Positions 11,758 through 20,107 of a stretch of 34,407 nucleotides of DNA are shown piece after piece. The notes under the pieces are model-generated. The model was given only the letters and a program-made list of their open reading frames with translations. It ran no database searches and was not told the origin of the DNA. The stretch spans positions 1 through 34,407 of the IMG/VR virus record IMGVR_UViG_3300031576_000209. One strand, given 5' to 3'. Position 1 is the stretch's first letter; each line of letters opens with the position of its first letter. Origin of the DNA: a virus. Both the position numbers and the translations under genes were made by a program.

Positions 11758-13208
11758 CCGAGGTGCTCTACAGCCCGTCGCCCGTGCAGCGGGAGTTCCA
11801 CCTGTGCCGGGCGGACGAGGCGCTGCTTGGGGGGGCCGGAGGCCCGGGCAAGAGCCTCGCGCTCCTCATGGACCCCATCGAGACCCAGCTTCCCATCGAG
11901 CACCAGCGGTGGAAGCAGGGGGAGACGGACGAGAGCCAGGGGTGGGCGATCCACTTCAGGCGGGAGTACCCGATGCTGGCCGAGACGATAGACCGGGCGC
12001 ACCGGATCTTCCCCAGGATCGACTCCGGGGTGAAGTGGGACGGCGACGCGCGGCTGTTCCGGTTCTCGTGTGGGTACAAGTACCAGTTCGGGCACTTGCG
12101 GGAAGCGCTCGACTGGCGCATCTACGACTCGCGGCAGTTCACTCACATCGGGTTCGACGAGCTTTGGCAGTTCGAGGAGGAGCAGTACATGCGGCTCGCA
12201 AGGCGGTGCCGCACCAGCGACCCGGTGCTGCTCAAGCTCCGGCGCATCCGGTCCGCAACGATCCCGGCGGGCAACTGGGTCCGCCGCTACTTCGTGGACC
12301 CGTGCCCCAAGGGTCGCACGCTCCTGGTCAACAAGCTGCGGCTCGACGACGGGACGGAGGCGGAGCGATCGCGCGTGTTCATCCCGGCGAGGCTTTCAGA
12401 CAACCCCGACGTGGCGTTCCGTCGCGACTACGAGGCGAACCTTCGCGACAGCCCGACCCACATCCGGCTCGCGCTCCTCGATGGCGACTGGTACGCCGTG
12501 GCCGGGGCGTTCTTCGCGGAGGAGTGGCGCCCAGAGCGGCACGTCGTCGCGCCGTTTAAGGTGCCCCCGGGCTGGTACCGGTTCAGGTCCGGGGACTGGG
12601 GGTACAAGAACCCGACGGTGGTGCTGTGGTGGGCCGCCGACTCGGATGACAACCTCGTCTGCTACCGGGAGCGAACGTGGAAGCGCATGGACGCCGGCGC
12701 CGTGGCCCTGGCCATCAAGGAGACCGAGACGGAGGCGGGCGAGTGGGACGACGCCAAGGACTGTTCGCGGCTCTCGGGTCCCATGGACACGCAGATTTGG
12801 GAGCAAAGGGGCACCATCGGCCCGACCATCTTCGAGACCATGAGCGCCGGCGGCGTCTGGTGGGACAAGTGCACGAAGAACCGGCTTCAGTCGGTCCAGC
12901 AGTTCATCGGCAGGCTCAAGGACGACCAAGGGGAAGTGCCCGCCATTAGGTTCTTCGACACCTGCACCGAGACCATCCGGACCATCCCCGCCATCGCAAC
13001 GAGCGGCACCAACCCGGAGCTTCCCGAGGACGGGGGAGATGACCACTGGCTCGACGCCGTGCTGTATGCTTGCATGTCGAGGATGGGCAAGGGCGCCAAG
13101 GACGAGCGGACTCCGGTGTGGCAGGAGTACGACGACGAGATGGCCCACGCCAGACGCAAGCACTTGAGACAGCGCCAGCAGGGCCGCTACGGCTACGGAT
13201 CCTGGTAA
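11754..13208 (+). CDS. terL: Terminase large subunit (packaging ATPase-nuclease)
   Basis: The 484-residue motor protein drives DNA into the procapsid and cuts the concatemer. The N-terminal ATPase shows Walker A GGAGGPGKS (26-34) and Walker B with catalytic acid IGFDEL (132-137). The RNase H-like nuclease domain opens at RSGDWGYKNPTVVLWW, where Asp281 is the expected first metal ligand, and its last acidic motif is in DDHWLDAVLYA near the C-terminus. The length fits the family. The GTG start overlaps the previous TGA, and the product is fully in frame from there; longer upstream extensions overlap the preceding gene. The portal gene follows with a one-base overlap. Confidence 0.95.
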   Translation: MTEVLYSPSPVQREFHLCRADEALLGGAGGPGKSLALLMDPIETQLPIEHQRWKQGETDESQGWAIHFRREYPMLAETIDRAHRIFPRIDSGVKWDGDARLFRFSCGYKYQFGHLREALDWRIYDSRQFTHIGFDELWQFEEEQYMRLARRCRTSDPVLLKLRRIRSATIPAGNWVRRYFVDPCPKGRTLLVNKLRLDDGTEAERSRVFIPARLSDNPDVAFRRDYEANLRDSPTHIRLALLDGDWYAVAGAFFAEEWRPERHVVAPFKVPPGWYRFRSGDWGYKNPTVVLWWAADSDDNLVCYRERTWKRMDAGAVALAIKETETEAGEWDDAKDCSRLSGPMDTQIWEQRGTIGPTIFETMSAGGVWWDKCTKNRLQSVQQFIGRLKDDQGEVPAIRFFDTCTETIRTIPAIATSGTNPELPEDGGDDHWLDAVLYACMSRMGKGAKDERTPVWQEYDDEMAHARRKHLRQRQQGRYGYGSW

Positions 13209-15307
13209 TGGGCGAGTACGGCAAAGACGACGAGGACGTGGTCGTCGAGGTGCCCCGCCGCGAGGCGCTGCCTTCGGAGGCCACCAACCTGGTCCCGTTC
13301 CTGGCGGACAGCGAGGACGGCAAGGAGTTCCTTGAGAAACTCGCGGACAAGGTGACCTCCGACTTCAAGAAGGATTGGGAGTCGTCCGAGGGCTACCGCA
13401 AGCGCCGCAAAGACCGCTACAAGCTCCTGACGGGTAATCTCGACCCGAAAACGTGGCCGTTCGAGGACTGCGCCAACGTTCACATTCCTGTCATGCTCGA
13501 ACGGGTCCTCCGGATCGTCCACAGGATCTACGCCGAGCTGTTCCCCGAGCGCGACTTCGTGTTCCAGGCAGTGCCGAGTTCCAAGCTCGGCCAGGAGCGC
13601 GCCGACATCGTGACCCTGCACGAGAACTGGCAACTGCGGAAAGAGGTGCCCGACTTCTTCCGCCAGAACCGTCGTGGCCTCTTGGAGTTCATCGCCAACG
13701 GCGACGTGTTCTGGCACAGCTACCGCGACATAGACGGCAGACGCAACCGCCACGAGGTTCTCAACTGCGAGGAGTTCGTCATACCCTACGTCTGGAAGAC
13801 GACCATGGTGGACCTGTCGGATGTCCCGCGGAAGACGCGCATCCTTCGCAAGACCCGCCACGAACTGGAAGACCTCGCGGCCCGCGGCATCTACTCCGGT
13901 GTCGCTGACCTTCTCGAAAAGCTCAAGACCGGATCGTTCGAGCGCGGCCCGGAGTTGGTCGTGAGGCCGGAGGTGGACCGCAGCACTGGTACCGAAGCGC
14001 CTGACTCGGATCGCCAGGCGCCCTATGCGCTCTACGAGCAGCACTCGTGGTGCAAGCTGCCCGGCCAGCCCCGCGAGCGCCCGGTCACCATCACCGTCGA
14101 GGAGCAGACGAGGACCGTGCTCTACGTGTCGCTCCGCGAGGAGGAGGACTGGAAAGACCGCGTCAGGTACGAGCGCGAGATGGCGGAGCACGGTCGCTAC
14201 CAGGCGGATGTCGCCTTCCACCAAAGCCTCGTCCAGCGGGAACAGCAAGTCCGCGCGCGCCTCGCCATGCCCGATGTCCCGCCCGACGAGGGCGCCGTCC
14301 TCGCCGCAGCGCTGGACGCTGGCTCTCCACCGCCCCCGACCATGCCCAAGTGGATGCGCGGCCAGGACGACGTGCCAGAGGCCGTCCGGCTCGTGCCCAT
14401 CGAGGCCTTCTCGCACGGCGTCTGCATCGAGAACATCGACGGCAGCCTCGGCCTCGGCATCGGCCTTCTCCTGGAGGAGTTCAACAAGGCCGCCGACACC
14501 GCCGCGTCGCAGTTCACCGACGCCGCCACGCTCGCGAACGTGACGACGATGATCATGCCGGAAGGGATCAAGATGGACCCGGGCGACACGCGCCTCACCC
14601 CGGGCCTGATCCACAGGGTCCGCGGAGTCTCGGCCGAAACCATCCAGAACGCCTTCAAGGTGCTGCAGTTCTCGCCGGCCAACCCGCAGTTGCTTGAGGT
14701 CATCCGCCTCGCGCTCGACGCCGCCGACGGCGTGTCAAGCGCGCCCGATGTCCTGTCGGGAGAGGCCGGCAAGGCCAACGAGACGTACCGCGGGCTCGCC
14801 ACGCGCGTCGAGCAGGCCACCAGGCAACTGACCGTGCTCGCCACGAACTACATCGAGGTTCTGTCGCAGGTCTGCCGCAACAACGCCCGGCTCAATGCGG
14901 TGTTCCTGGGAGACGAGGAGATGCTGTCCGTCATCGACCCGAGGACGCTCGACAGCCGCCAGATCAAGATCGGACGCGACCTTTACCGCGAGGACTTCGA
15001 GATCTTGTTTTCCGCGGACACCCGGTTCGCCTCCAAGCAGCAGCGCATCTCGGAGGCCGACCAGCTCGTTGGCATGATCGGTGCCCTGCCGCCTCCCGTC
15101 GCCGCGATGATGTTCCCGCCGTCGTTCATCTACGAGGCCGTCGTCAGGTCGCTCAAGGCCAGGGGCATGCACGACATGGTGTCGTTCCTGCCACCACGCC
15201 CACCGCCACCGGGCGCTGGACCGCCGCCAGGACTACAGCCCCCGGGACCGCCCGGACCTCAGCCCCCGGGATCGCCAGGACCCCCGCCCCCAAGGCCGCA
15301 AGCGTGA
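13208..15307 (+). CDS. Portal protein with proline-rich C-terminal tail
   Basis: A 699-residue protein in the P22 gp1 position, long like the podoviral portals. It forms the dodecameric ring at the capsid vertex through which DNA passes. Recognisable parts are the N-terminal clip and wing region (DWESSEGYRKRRKDRYKLL, then CANVHIPVMLERV), a segment with FIANGDVFWHSYRDIDG, and the core helix region LGIGLLLEEFNKAADTAA. Acidic tracts begin the protein (DDEDVVVE). The last ~40 residues are almost entirely proline and glycine, an unusual tail that would be disordered or collagen-like and might contact scaffold or ejection proteins. Confidence 0.9.
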   Translation: MGEYGKDDEDVVVEVPRREALPSEATNLVPFLADSEDGKEFLEKLADKVTSDFKKDWESSEGYRKRRKDRYKLLTGNLDPKTWPFEDCANVHIPVMLERVLRIVHRIYAELFPERDFVFQAVPSSKLGQERADIVTLHENWQLRKEVPDFFRQNRRGLLEFIANGDVFWHSYRDIDGRRNRHEVLNCEEFVIPYVWKTTMVDLSDVPRKTRILRKTRHELEDLAARGIYSGVADLLEKLKTGSFERGPELVVRPEVDRSTGTEAPDSDRQAPYALYEQHSWCKLPGQPRERPVTITVEEQTRTVLYVSLREEEDWKDRVRYEREMAEHGRYQADVAFHQSLVQREQQVRARLAMPDVPPDEGAVLAAALDAGSPPPPTMPKWMRGQDDVPEAVRLVPIEAFSHGVCIENIDGSLGLGIGLLLEEFNKAADTAASQFTDAATLANVTTMIMPEGIKMDPGDTRLTPGLIHRVRGVSAETIQNAFKVLQFSPANPQLLEVIRLALDAADGVSSAPDVLSGEAGKANETYRGLATRVEQATRQLTVLATNYIEVLSQVCRNNARLNAVFLGDEEMLSVIDPRTLDSRQIKIGRDLYREDFEILFSADTRFASKQQRISEADQLVGMIGALPPPVAAMMFPPSFIYEAVVRSLKARGMHDMVSFLPPRPPPPGAGPPPGLQPPGPPGPQPPGSPGPPPPRPQA

Positions 15308-15522
15308 AGGGGTTCGAGGCGCTAGAACCGGACCTCCGCCAGGAGTGGCGCCGCCATCCCGCCGCCGACCCCTACCGCGCGAGCTTGCTGCTCGAAGTCG
15401 CCCGATGCGAACGGGCGATCATAGAAGCCGCGTCAGCCGCACCGGATGTTCTCAACATCAGGTATCTCGCTGGCGCGGCAGAGGGCCTTCGCATCGCCCT
15501 CCGGATCTTCGACAAGGAGTGA
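15304..15522 (+). CDS. Small helical protein after the portal
   Basis: The 72-residue product starts at GTG, overlapping the portal stop by GTGA. It is a single predicted helical unit (PDLRQEWRRHPAADPYRASL, then IEAASAAPDVLNIRYLAGAA and LRIALRIF). Small helical proteins of this kind commonly follow portal genes in short-tailed phages, but their function is unknown to me. It is translationally linked to the portal and precedes the GroES-like gene by five bases. Confidence 0.6.
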   Translation: MKGFEALEPDLRQEWRRHPAADPYRASLLLEVARCERAIIEAASAAPDVLNIRYLAGAAEGLRIALRIFDKE

Positions 15523-15527
15523 CTGTC

Positions 15528-16016
15528 ATGACCGACCTCCTCTCCCAGCGCCTCAAGACCATCGGCGTGCCACCGTGCCCATACCAGCCAGCCTTCGACC
15601 GCATCTGCGTCTACCAGTACCCCGAGGAGATGGCGCGGAGAGAGACGTTCGCCGAGGGCGGCGTCGTCCTCAAGCCCGAAAACGTCAGGGCCCGGGACGA
15701 GAAGGTCTCCCCGAGGGGCCTCCTTGTCGCTGCCGGCATCGAGGCCATGGATTACTTGCGATCCAACTGCATCGCGCTTGGCCACATCGTGTGGACAGCA
15801 CGGTTCTCTCCGTGGGCGCACGTCATCGAGCGCAGGGAAACGGGCGACGTGACCATGATGTTCATGAGGGCCGGCGACATCGTTGGATCGGAAGACGTGC
15901 TGCGCCTCATCCGGGAGGGCAAGGTCGCCATCGAGGTGGGGCCGGACGGCAAACACGTCTACAAAGTGCTCGACGAGGCCGTCCCGCGCTTCGACTTGCC
16001 AAACACAACCGACTAG
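15528..16016 (+). CDS. Candidate phage co-chaperonin (GroES/Cpn10-like)
   Basis: The 162-residue protein has a stretch (residues ~22-124) that follows the Cpn10 fold strand by strand: FDRICVYQ for the first strand; a mobile-loop-like segment ending AEGGVVL, comparable to the GroES 'GGIVL' that contacts GroEL; PRGLLVAAG like 'GEVVAVGPG'; LGHIVWTARFSPWAHVI like 'VGDRVLFSKYAGTEV'; and MFMRAGDIVG like 'ILRESDILA'. A C-terminal ~40 residues are extra. T4 gp31 and relatives show that phages can supply their own co-chaperonin to fold capsid protein; here the gene lies between portal and scaffold. The ribosome-binding site is good. The assignment rests on visual pattern matching only; a head accessory protein with a similar beta-barrel is the alternative. 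Confidence 0.55.
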   Translation: MTDLLSQRLKTIGVPPCPYQPAFDRICVYQYPEEMARRETFAEGGVVLKPENVRARDEKVSPRGLLVAAGIEAMDYLRSNCIALGHIVWTARFSPWAHVIERRETGDVTMMFMRAGDIVGSEDVLRLIREGKVAIEVGPDGKHVYKVLDEAVPRFDLPNTTD

Positions 16017-16027
16017 GAGGAGCGAAC

Positions 16028-16939
16028 ATGCCGAAGCCAGACGACAAGGAGCCCGAAAAAGAGCCATCGAAGACGGAACCGGACGCCCCGGATCCCAAGG
16101 AACCTGCCGAACCGGCCGTCGTGGCCACCGACGACGACGGCAACGTCACCGTCAAGCGCGAGTCGCGCCAAGACCGACGCACCAAACGCTACGACGAATT
16201 AGCACGTGAGCGCGAGGAGTTCCGCGCCAAGGCCGAACGCCTTGAACGCGAGGTGGGGGAGGCCAGGGGCATGGCGCAGGCGGCACAGGCCGCCATCGCT
16301 GCCGAGAGATCGCGCATCCAGCAGTCCCAGCAGCGCGATCCGTGGTCCGCGGCCATCTCCGACATCCGAGGCAGACAGGAACGCATCCAGGCCGTGCTCC
16401 GGAGCGGACAGATCACGACCGAATCGGAGATCGAGAAGCTCAAAGCCGAGTACTACGCCGAGGAGGACAAGCACCGCGAGCTGCTGGAGCGCCGGATCGT
16501 CGAGCGAGTGCGCGGTGAGGTCAGCCAGCAGCACAACCCCGCCGAGTACGAGGCGCAGATCCTGCGGTCGGAGTACCCGGATGTCGCCGATCACCAGAAA
16601 GCGCTCGAATGGGCGACCGGGTTCTTCCGCCAGATGGTCGCCGAGGGAAAACCCGCCAACATCAACACGTCAAGGGCCGCCCTCAAGGCCGCTGGGGAGA
16701 AGTTCGGGATCATCGAGCCGTCCGTGCCCGCCCCCTCGGCCTCCCAGCAGGCCAGATACGGCGCCGTGAGCGCCCAGGCCGGCGGAAACGGCCAGTCCGA
16801 GGGCGTCCGTCTCGACAGATCCGCCCAGCGCATGGCCATGGCGATGTACCCGAGCCTCCCGGAGGAGGAGGCGTTCAGGAAGTGGGCGGTCCACAAGGAG
16901 CGGTGGGAAAAGAGCCAGCAGGACGACAAAGCCTCTTGA
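16028..16939 (+). CDS. Scaffolding protein
   Basis: A 303-residue, highly charged protein. It starts with an acidic Pro/Glu/Asp-rich region (PKPDDKEPEKEPSK), continues with a long coiled coil (residues ~60-180, heptad-rich, with LAREREEFRAKAERLEREV) and ends in a charged helix-loop-helix typical of capsid-binding tails (FRKWAVHKERWEKSQQDD). It should assemble inside the procapsid and leave before or during packaging. Its place, between portal and capsid genes, is the P22 gp8 position. AGGAGGAG precedes the ATG. A promoter -35 box overlaps its last codon. Confidence 0.85.
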   Translation: MPKPDDKEPEKEPSKTEPDAPDPKEPAEPAVVATDDDGNVTVKRESRQDRRTKRYDELAREREEFRAKAERLEREVGEARGMAQAAQAAIAAERSRIQQSQQRDPWSAAISDIRGRQERIQAVLRSGQITTESEIEKLKAEYYAEEDKHRELLERRIVERVRGEVSQQHNPAEYEAQILRSEYPDVADHQKALEWATGFFRQMVAEGKPANINTSRAALKAAGEKFGIIEPSVPAPSASQQARYGAVSAQAGGNGQSEGVRLDRSAQRMAMAMYPSLPEEEAFRKWAVHKERWEKSQQDDKAS

Positions 16940-16965
16940 CAAAGTGTGAAAGTGCCGCCTAGCCT
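16936..16965 (+). promoter_or_regulatory. Putative promoter ahead of the capsid genes
   Basis: TTGACA (16936-16941) overlaps the scaffold stop and is followed after 18 bases by TAGCCT (16960-16965). The ~145-base gap to the next gene otherwise holds a small hairpin (CTCAC at 17025-17029 with GTGAG at 17035-17039) in the predicted leader. Capsid protein is needed in far greater amounts than the proteins encoded upstream, so an extra promoter here makes sense. Confidence 0.5.
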
Positions 16966-17084
16966 AGAGAGCATCGGCCCTTCGCCTCCCAAGCGATGGG
17001 TCAGTAGTCGCCGGGTGTCCTGCTCTCACCGCGAGTGAGCGATGGATGGACGGCTGGGGCGCGAAGAGGAGACCCTTTTCCCCC

Positions 17085-17498
17085 ATGCCTGAGACCCTGC
17101 CGAGAGTGGACCCGAAATCGCGCGCCGTGGACGGCGGCCCGGAGATCCGCATCGAGAACGCGCGGCCGGATCGCGTCTACATGCTCGCGAATCCAGGTGA
17201 CGCCTACTGCGGCCTTCGCTGGGCGCTGGCGCACGGCTGGGAGGTCGAGACGCACCGGAAAGACGGCCCCCGCTTTGCCGGCGCGACCGGAATGAAGGAC
17301 GGCGCCAACATCGAGTACCTGGAACAGGTGCTCGTCTCGCGCCCGAAGGCCGAACACGATGCCGATTTCCAGCGCGGGCAGGCGTACGCCGACCTCGCGG
17401 AGCGCAGGAGCCTCGAACCGGGCGGCGTGGGCCGCGTCGTCGGGGGCACCGGCAAGCTCGCGGTGAATACGTCCGAGATCGAACGAGTCCGCATCTGA
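17085..17498 (+). CDS. Unknown head-region protein
   Basis: The 137-residue product begins PETLPRVDPKSRAVDGG and contains IRIENARPDRVYMLANPGD, a strand-turn-strand element, and WALAHGWEVETHRKDG. Similar small proteins with a 'vYwvn...Gyevv' pattern occur near capsid genes of other phages; function unknown. An in-frame ATG at 17046 would add 13 residues (MDGWGAKRRPFSP); I prefer 17085 because AGGAGA lies upstream of it, though at a rather long spacing, and the protein character starts there. It sits between the scaffold and the head-associated protein, downstream of the putative capsid promoter. Confidence 0.6.
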   Translation: MPETLPRVDPKSRAVDGGPEIRIENARPDRVYMLANPGDAYCGLRWALAHGWEVETHRKDGPRFAGATGMKDGANIEYLEQVLVSRPKAEHDADFQRGQAYADLAERRSLEPGGVGRVVGGTGKLAVNTSEIERVRI

Positions 17499-17514
17499 CG
17501 GAGGAACAGCGAAC

Positions 17515-18126
17515 ATGGCGAACACGGTCATTGGTGGGTTCAGGTTTTACAAGATGCGGAACGGATCCGGCCGGCCCGTCGTCGAGCAGGCGCCCGTCGC
17601 CTCCGGCTACGCCACCGGCATCTTCCGGGGAGATCCGCTCAAGCGTCTCTCGGATGGCACCGTGGACATCGCCGCCGCAGGCGAGAACATCTACGGCATC
17701 GCGGACGGCGCCGTGAGGTTCAACGGCCGCGCCATCCAGGCCAACAGCAACTTCCTGCCGGCCTCGACGACCTACACCGGCGCCCCGGATCCGTCGAACG
17801 ACAACGCCTCGGTCGTGAACGTGATCCTGGCCCGTGACGCCATCTTCGAGGTGGACTGCGACACGGCGCAGGCGTCGATCACGGCGGCGCGCTCCCTGGT
17901 CGGCAACAACGCCGACCACATCGCCGCGGCTGGCAGCACGTCAACTGGCCGTTCGGGCTACAAGCTCGACGGAGCGACGTTCGCCACCACCGCCGCCCAG
18001 TGGCGCGTCATGGGCATCTCGGACCACCAGATCGAGGGCACCAACGACGTGACGGTGACCAACTGGAAGGTGCTCGTCGAAGTGAACGAGTCCATCGAAC
18101 CGCAGTTCTCGACCTCGGGCGTCTAG
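17515..18126 (+). CDS. Head-associated structural protein, possibly decoration
   Basis: This 203-residue beta-rich protein begins ANTVIGGFRFYKMRNGSGRP and carries a GDPLKRLSDGTVDIAAAGE segment followed by IYGIADGAV, a pattern seen in small phage head proteins encoded next to the capsid gene (DUF2190-like or decoration proteins). It has no catalytic motif. The ribosome-binding site (GGAGGA) is strong, suggesting high expression, and the capsid gene follows after 19 bases. Decorating the capsid surface or trimming spike vertices are possible roles; the assignment comes from position and fold pattern. Confidence 0.65.
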   Translation: MANTVIGGFRFYKMRNGSGRPVVEQAPVASGYATGIFRGDPLKRLSDGTVDIAAAGENIYGIADGAVRFNGRAIQANSNFLPASTTYTGAPDPSNDNASVVNVILARDAIFEVDCDTAQASITAARSLVGNNADHIAAAGSTSTGRSGYKLDGATFATTAAQWRVMGISDHQIEGTNDVTVTNWKVLVEVNESIEPQFSTSGV

Positions 18127-18145
18127 CCCCAAGGAGCACAGAGCC

Positions 18146-19057
18146 ATGGCCATCATCACGACGAGTCAGGTCTTCCGCAACCTCAAGATGACGTTGGACT
18201 CGGTGCTGACCGATCCGACCGACAGCCCGGAGAAGGACCTCGTCTACCCGAAGTACATGGTCGTGAAGTCCATGTCCGACAACTACGAGGATGACGCCGA
18301 GATCGCCGGAACGCTGCTCCTCCAGGAGAAGCCGGAAGGCCAGGCTGCGTCCGTCGGCAACATCCAAGAGGGTGGGACCAAGCGCTACACGTCCAAGACG
18401 CAGGCACTGCACATCCACATCGCGGAGGAGGCGCTGGAGGACAGCAAGTACGAGAAGTACATCAACGCCGCCGCGCGTTTGGTCAGGAGCGCCTACAAGA
18501 CGCAGGACTACGACGCCACCAACGTCCTCATCCGGTCAACGAACGCCAGCTTTCCAGGCGGCGTGGACAACCTCACGCTCGGCAACTCGGCCCACACGCT
18601 GCCGTACGGCGGAACTTGGTCGAACATCGCCGACGTGTACCAGACGCCTTCGCGGGCGGCGCTCATCTCGGCCACGACCAAGATCCGCAAGTACCCGAGC
18701 CAGAACGGTCTCATCGAGGGCTACATGCCCGAGACGATCGTGTGCCCCGTCGCCCAGTGGGCGGTGTGGCAGGGCATCCTCGGGTCCACGCTGGTCCCCG
18801 AGTCGAACAACAACGAGATCAACGTGGTCAAGGGCATGGGCATCGAGGTCGTGTCGGTCAAGTACTGGGACGCCGCGTCCACGACCGCGTGGGGCATCGT
18901 CACGGACGCCGACAACGGCCTTCAGTGGCGCAACCGCCGCAAGCTCCGGCGCCGGACCTGGGTGGACAACGACGCCGAGGTGATGAAGTTCGCCGTGTCG
19001 TACCGCGAAGCGCACGGCTGGTCCGATCCTCGCGGCTGGTACCAGGGCAACACCTAG
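18146..19057 (+). CDS. Major capsid protein
   Basis: The 303-residue protein has the features of an HK97-fold capsid subunit: an N-terminal helix and arm (FRNLKMTLDSVLTDP), an E-loop region rich in charged and Gly residues (EGGTKRYTSKTQALHIHIAE), and a C-terminal A-domain with the Arg-rich segment QWRNRRKLRRRTWVDNDAEV and the ending KFAVSYREAHGWSDPRGWY, familiar from Mu gpT-type and related phage capsids. Many copies form the shell around the scaffold. AAGGAG precedes the ATG and the reading frame uses preferred GC-rich codons, fitting the most expressed gene of a virion. Confidence 0.85.
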   Translation: MAIITTSQVFRNLKMTLDSVLTDPTDSPEKDLVYPKYMVVKSMSDNYEDDAEIAGTLLLQEKPEGQAASVGNIQEGGTKRYTSKTQALHIHIAEEALEDSKYEKYINAAARLVRSAYKTQDYDATNVLIRSTNASFPGGVDNLTLGNSAHTLPYGGTWSNIADVYQTPSRAALISATTKIRKYPSQNGLIEGYMPETIVCPVAQWAVWQGILGSTLVPESNNNEINVVKGMGIEVVSVKYWDAASTTAWGIVTDADNGLQWRNRRKLRRRTWVDNDAEVMKFAVSYREAHGWSDPRGWYQGNT

Positions 19058-19070
19058 AGGAGAACGCGTC

Positions 19071-20057
19071 ATGGCAAACGGACTCGACGGGCGCTGGGAC
19101 TTCTCGCCCATTCCATCGAACCGGGCACCCGCCGGGGTGGACCTGGGCTCGGCCATCGTGCTCCCTCCTGGAGCGAACGTGTTCTTCGTGCGCGGGAACG
19201 GTACGACCGTCACCGAGTACGAGATCGACCCGCCCGGCCTGCGCGAGCGGCTTGCCGCATCGGTCAACCAGGCGCTTCAGTACTGCGTCGCCGGCCGCGG
19301 CGACGTGGTGGTGGCGCTGCCTGGCCACATCGAGACCATCTCGGCAGCGGACGGCTGGTCGAACCTCGTGGCCGCCACGCGCATCATCGGCGTCGGCCAT
19401 GGCAACGCGCGCCCGACCATCACATGGAGCGCGGCGGCGTCGAGCCTGCTTCTGAACGTTGCCAACGCCAGCATCGAGAACATGGTCCTGCAACTGGCGG
19501 GCGACCCGGCCGCGACCACGGCGCTCACCGTGGCCGCGCCGATCACCGCCTCCGCCGCCGGGTGTGCCATCCGGGGCTGCCGCGTCAACGCGGGCGTGGA
19601 CGCGGACCAGCTCGTCACCATCGGCGTCACGACCACGGCGGCAGCGGACGACTTCTCGTTCGAGGGGAACCGGCTCTACAGCGCCACGGCGGCCGAGGCG
19701 ACGACGTTCATGCAGTTCGTGGGCGCGGACCGCCTTCGGTTCAACGGCAACCACATCGTCGGGGCGACATCGGCGGTGGCAGTGGGCTGCGTGCGGTTCC
19801 TCACCACGGCATCCCTCGACATCGAGATGCTGGGCAACATCATCCGCAACAACAAGGCGGCGAGTGAACAGGCAGTGACCGGCATGGCCGGCCTCACCGG
19901 AGAGGTGGACCACCTCTACATGACGGTCCTCTCGAACGCCGCCGCGGCCCTCACCGGCGCCTTCTCGACACCGGCAAGCCTCACCTTCGGCCGCCAGTGC
20001 TACGTGGCGAACACCATCGCGGAGCGCGCAGCGCTGTTCGGGACCGAGTCGGCGTAA
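19071..20057 (+). CDS. Beta-helix head or fibre protein A
   Basis: A 328-residue protein with an N-terminal strand-rich part (AIVLPPGANVFFVRGNG) followed by a repetitive parallel beta-helix pattern: GDVVVALPGHIETISAADGW, RIIGVGHGNARPTITW, ASIENMVLQLAG, CAIRGCRVN, RFNGNHIVG, EMLGNIIRNN. It has no pectate-lyase catalytic signature, so it probably serves as a decoration or head fibre. It follows the capsid gene with AGGAGA before its ATG, and its neighbour is a paralogue with the same 'GD-GH-ET' block. Both lie between capsid and the gp4-like adaptor, where P22 has no such genes. Confidence 0.6.
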   Translation: MANGLDGRWDFSPIPSNRAPAGVDLGSAIVLPPGANVFFVRGNGTTVTEYEIDPPGLRERLAASVNQALQYCVAGRGDVVVALPGHIETISAADGWSNLVAATRIIGVGHGNARPTITWSAAASSLLLNVANASIENMVLQLAGDPAATTALTVAAPITASAAGCAIRGCRVNAGVDADQLVTIGVTTTAAADDFSFEGNRLYSATAAEATTFMQFVGADRLRFNGNHIVGATSAVAVGCVRFLTTASLDIEMLGNIIRNNKAASEQAVTGMAGLTGEVDHLYMTVLSNAAAALTGAFSTPASLTFGRQCYVANTIAERAALFGTESA

Positions 20058-20107
20058 CAGACCGCCGGGCCACGGGCTTGGCTCTTGGCTCGGCTTAGGA
20101 GCCAAAA

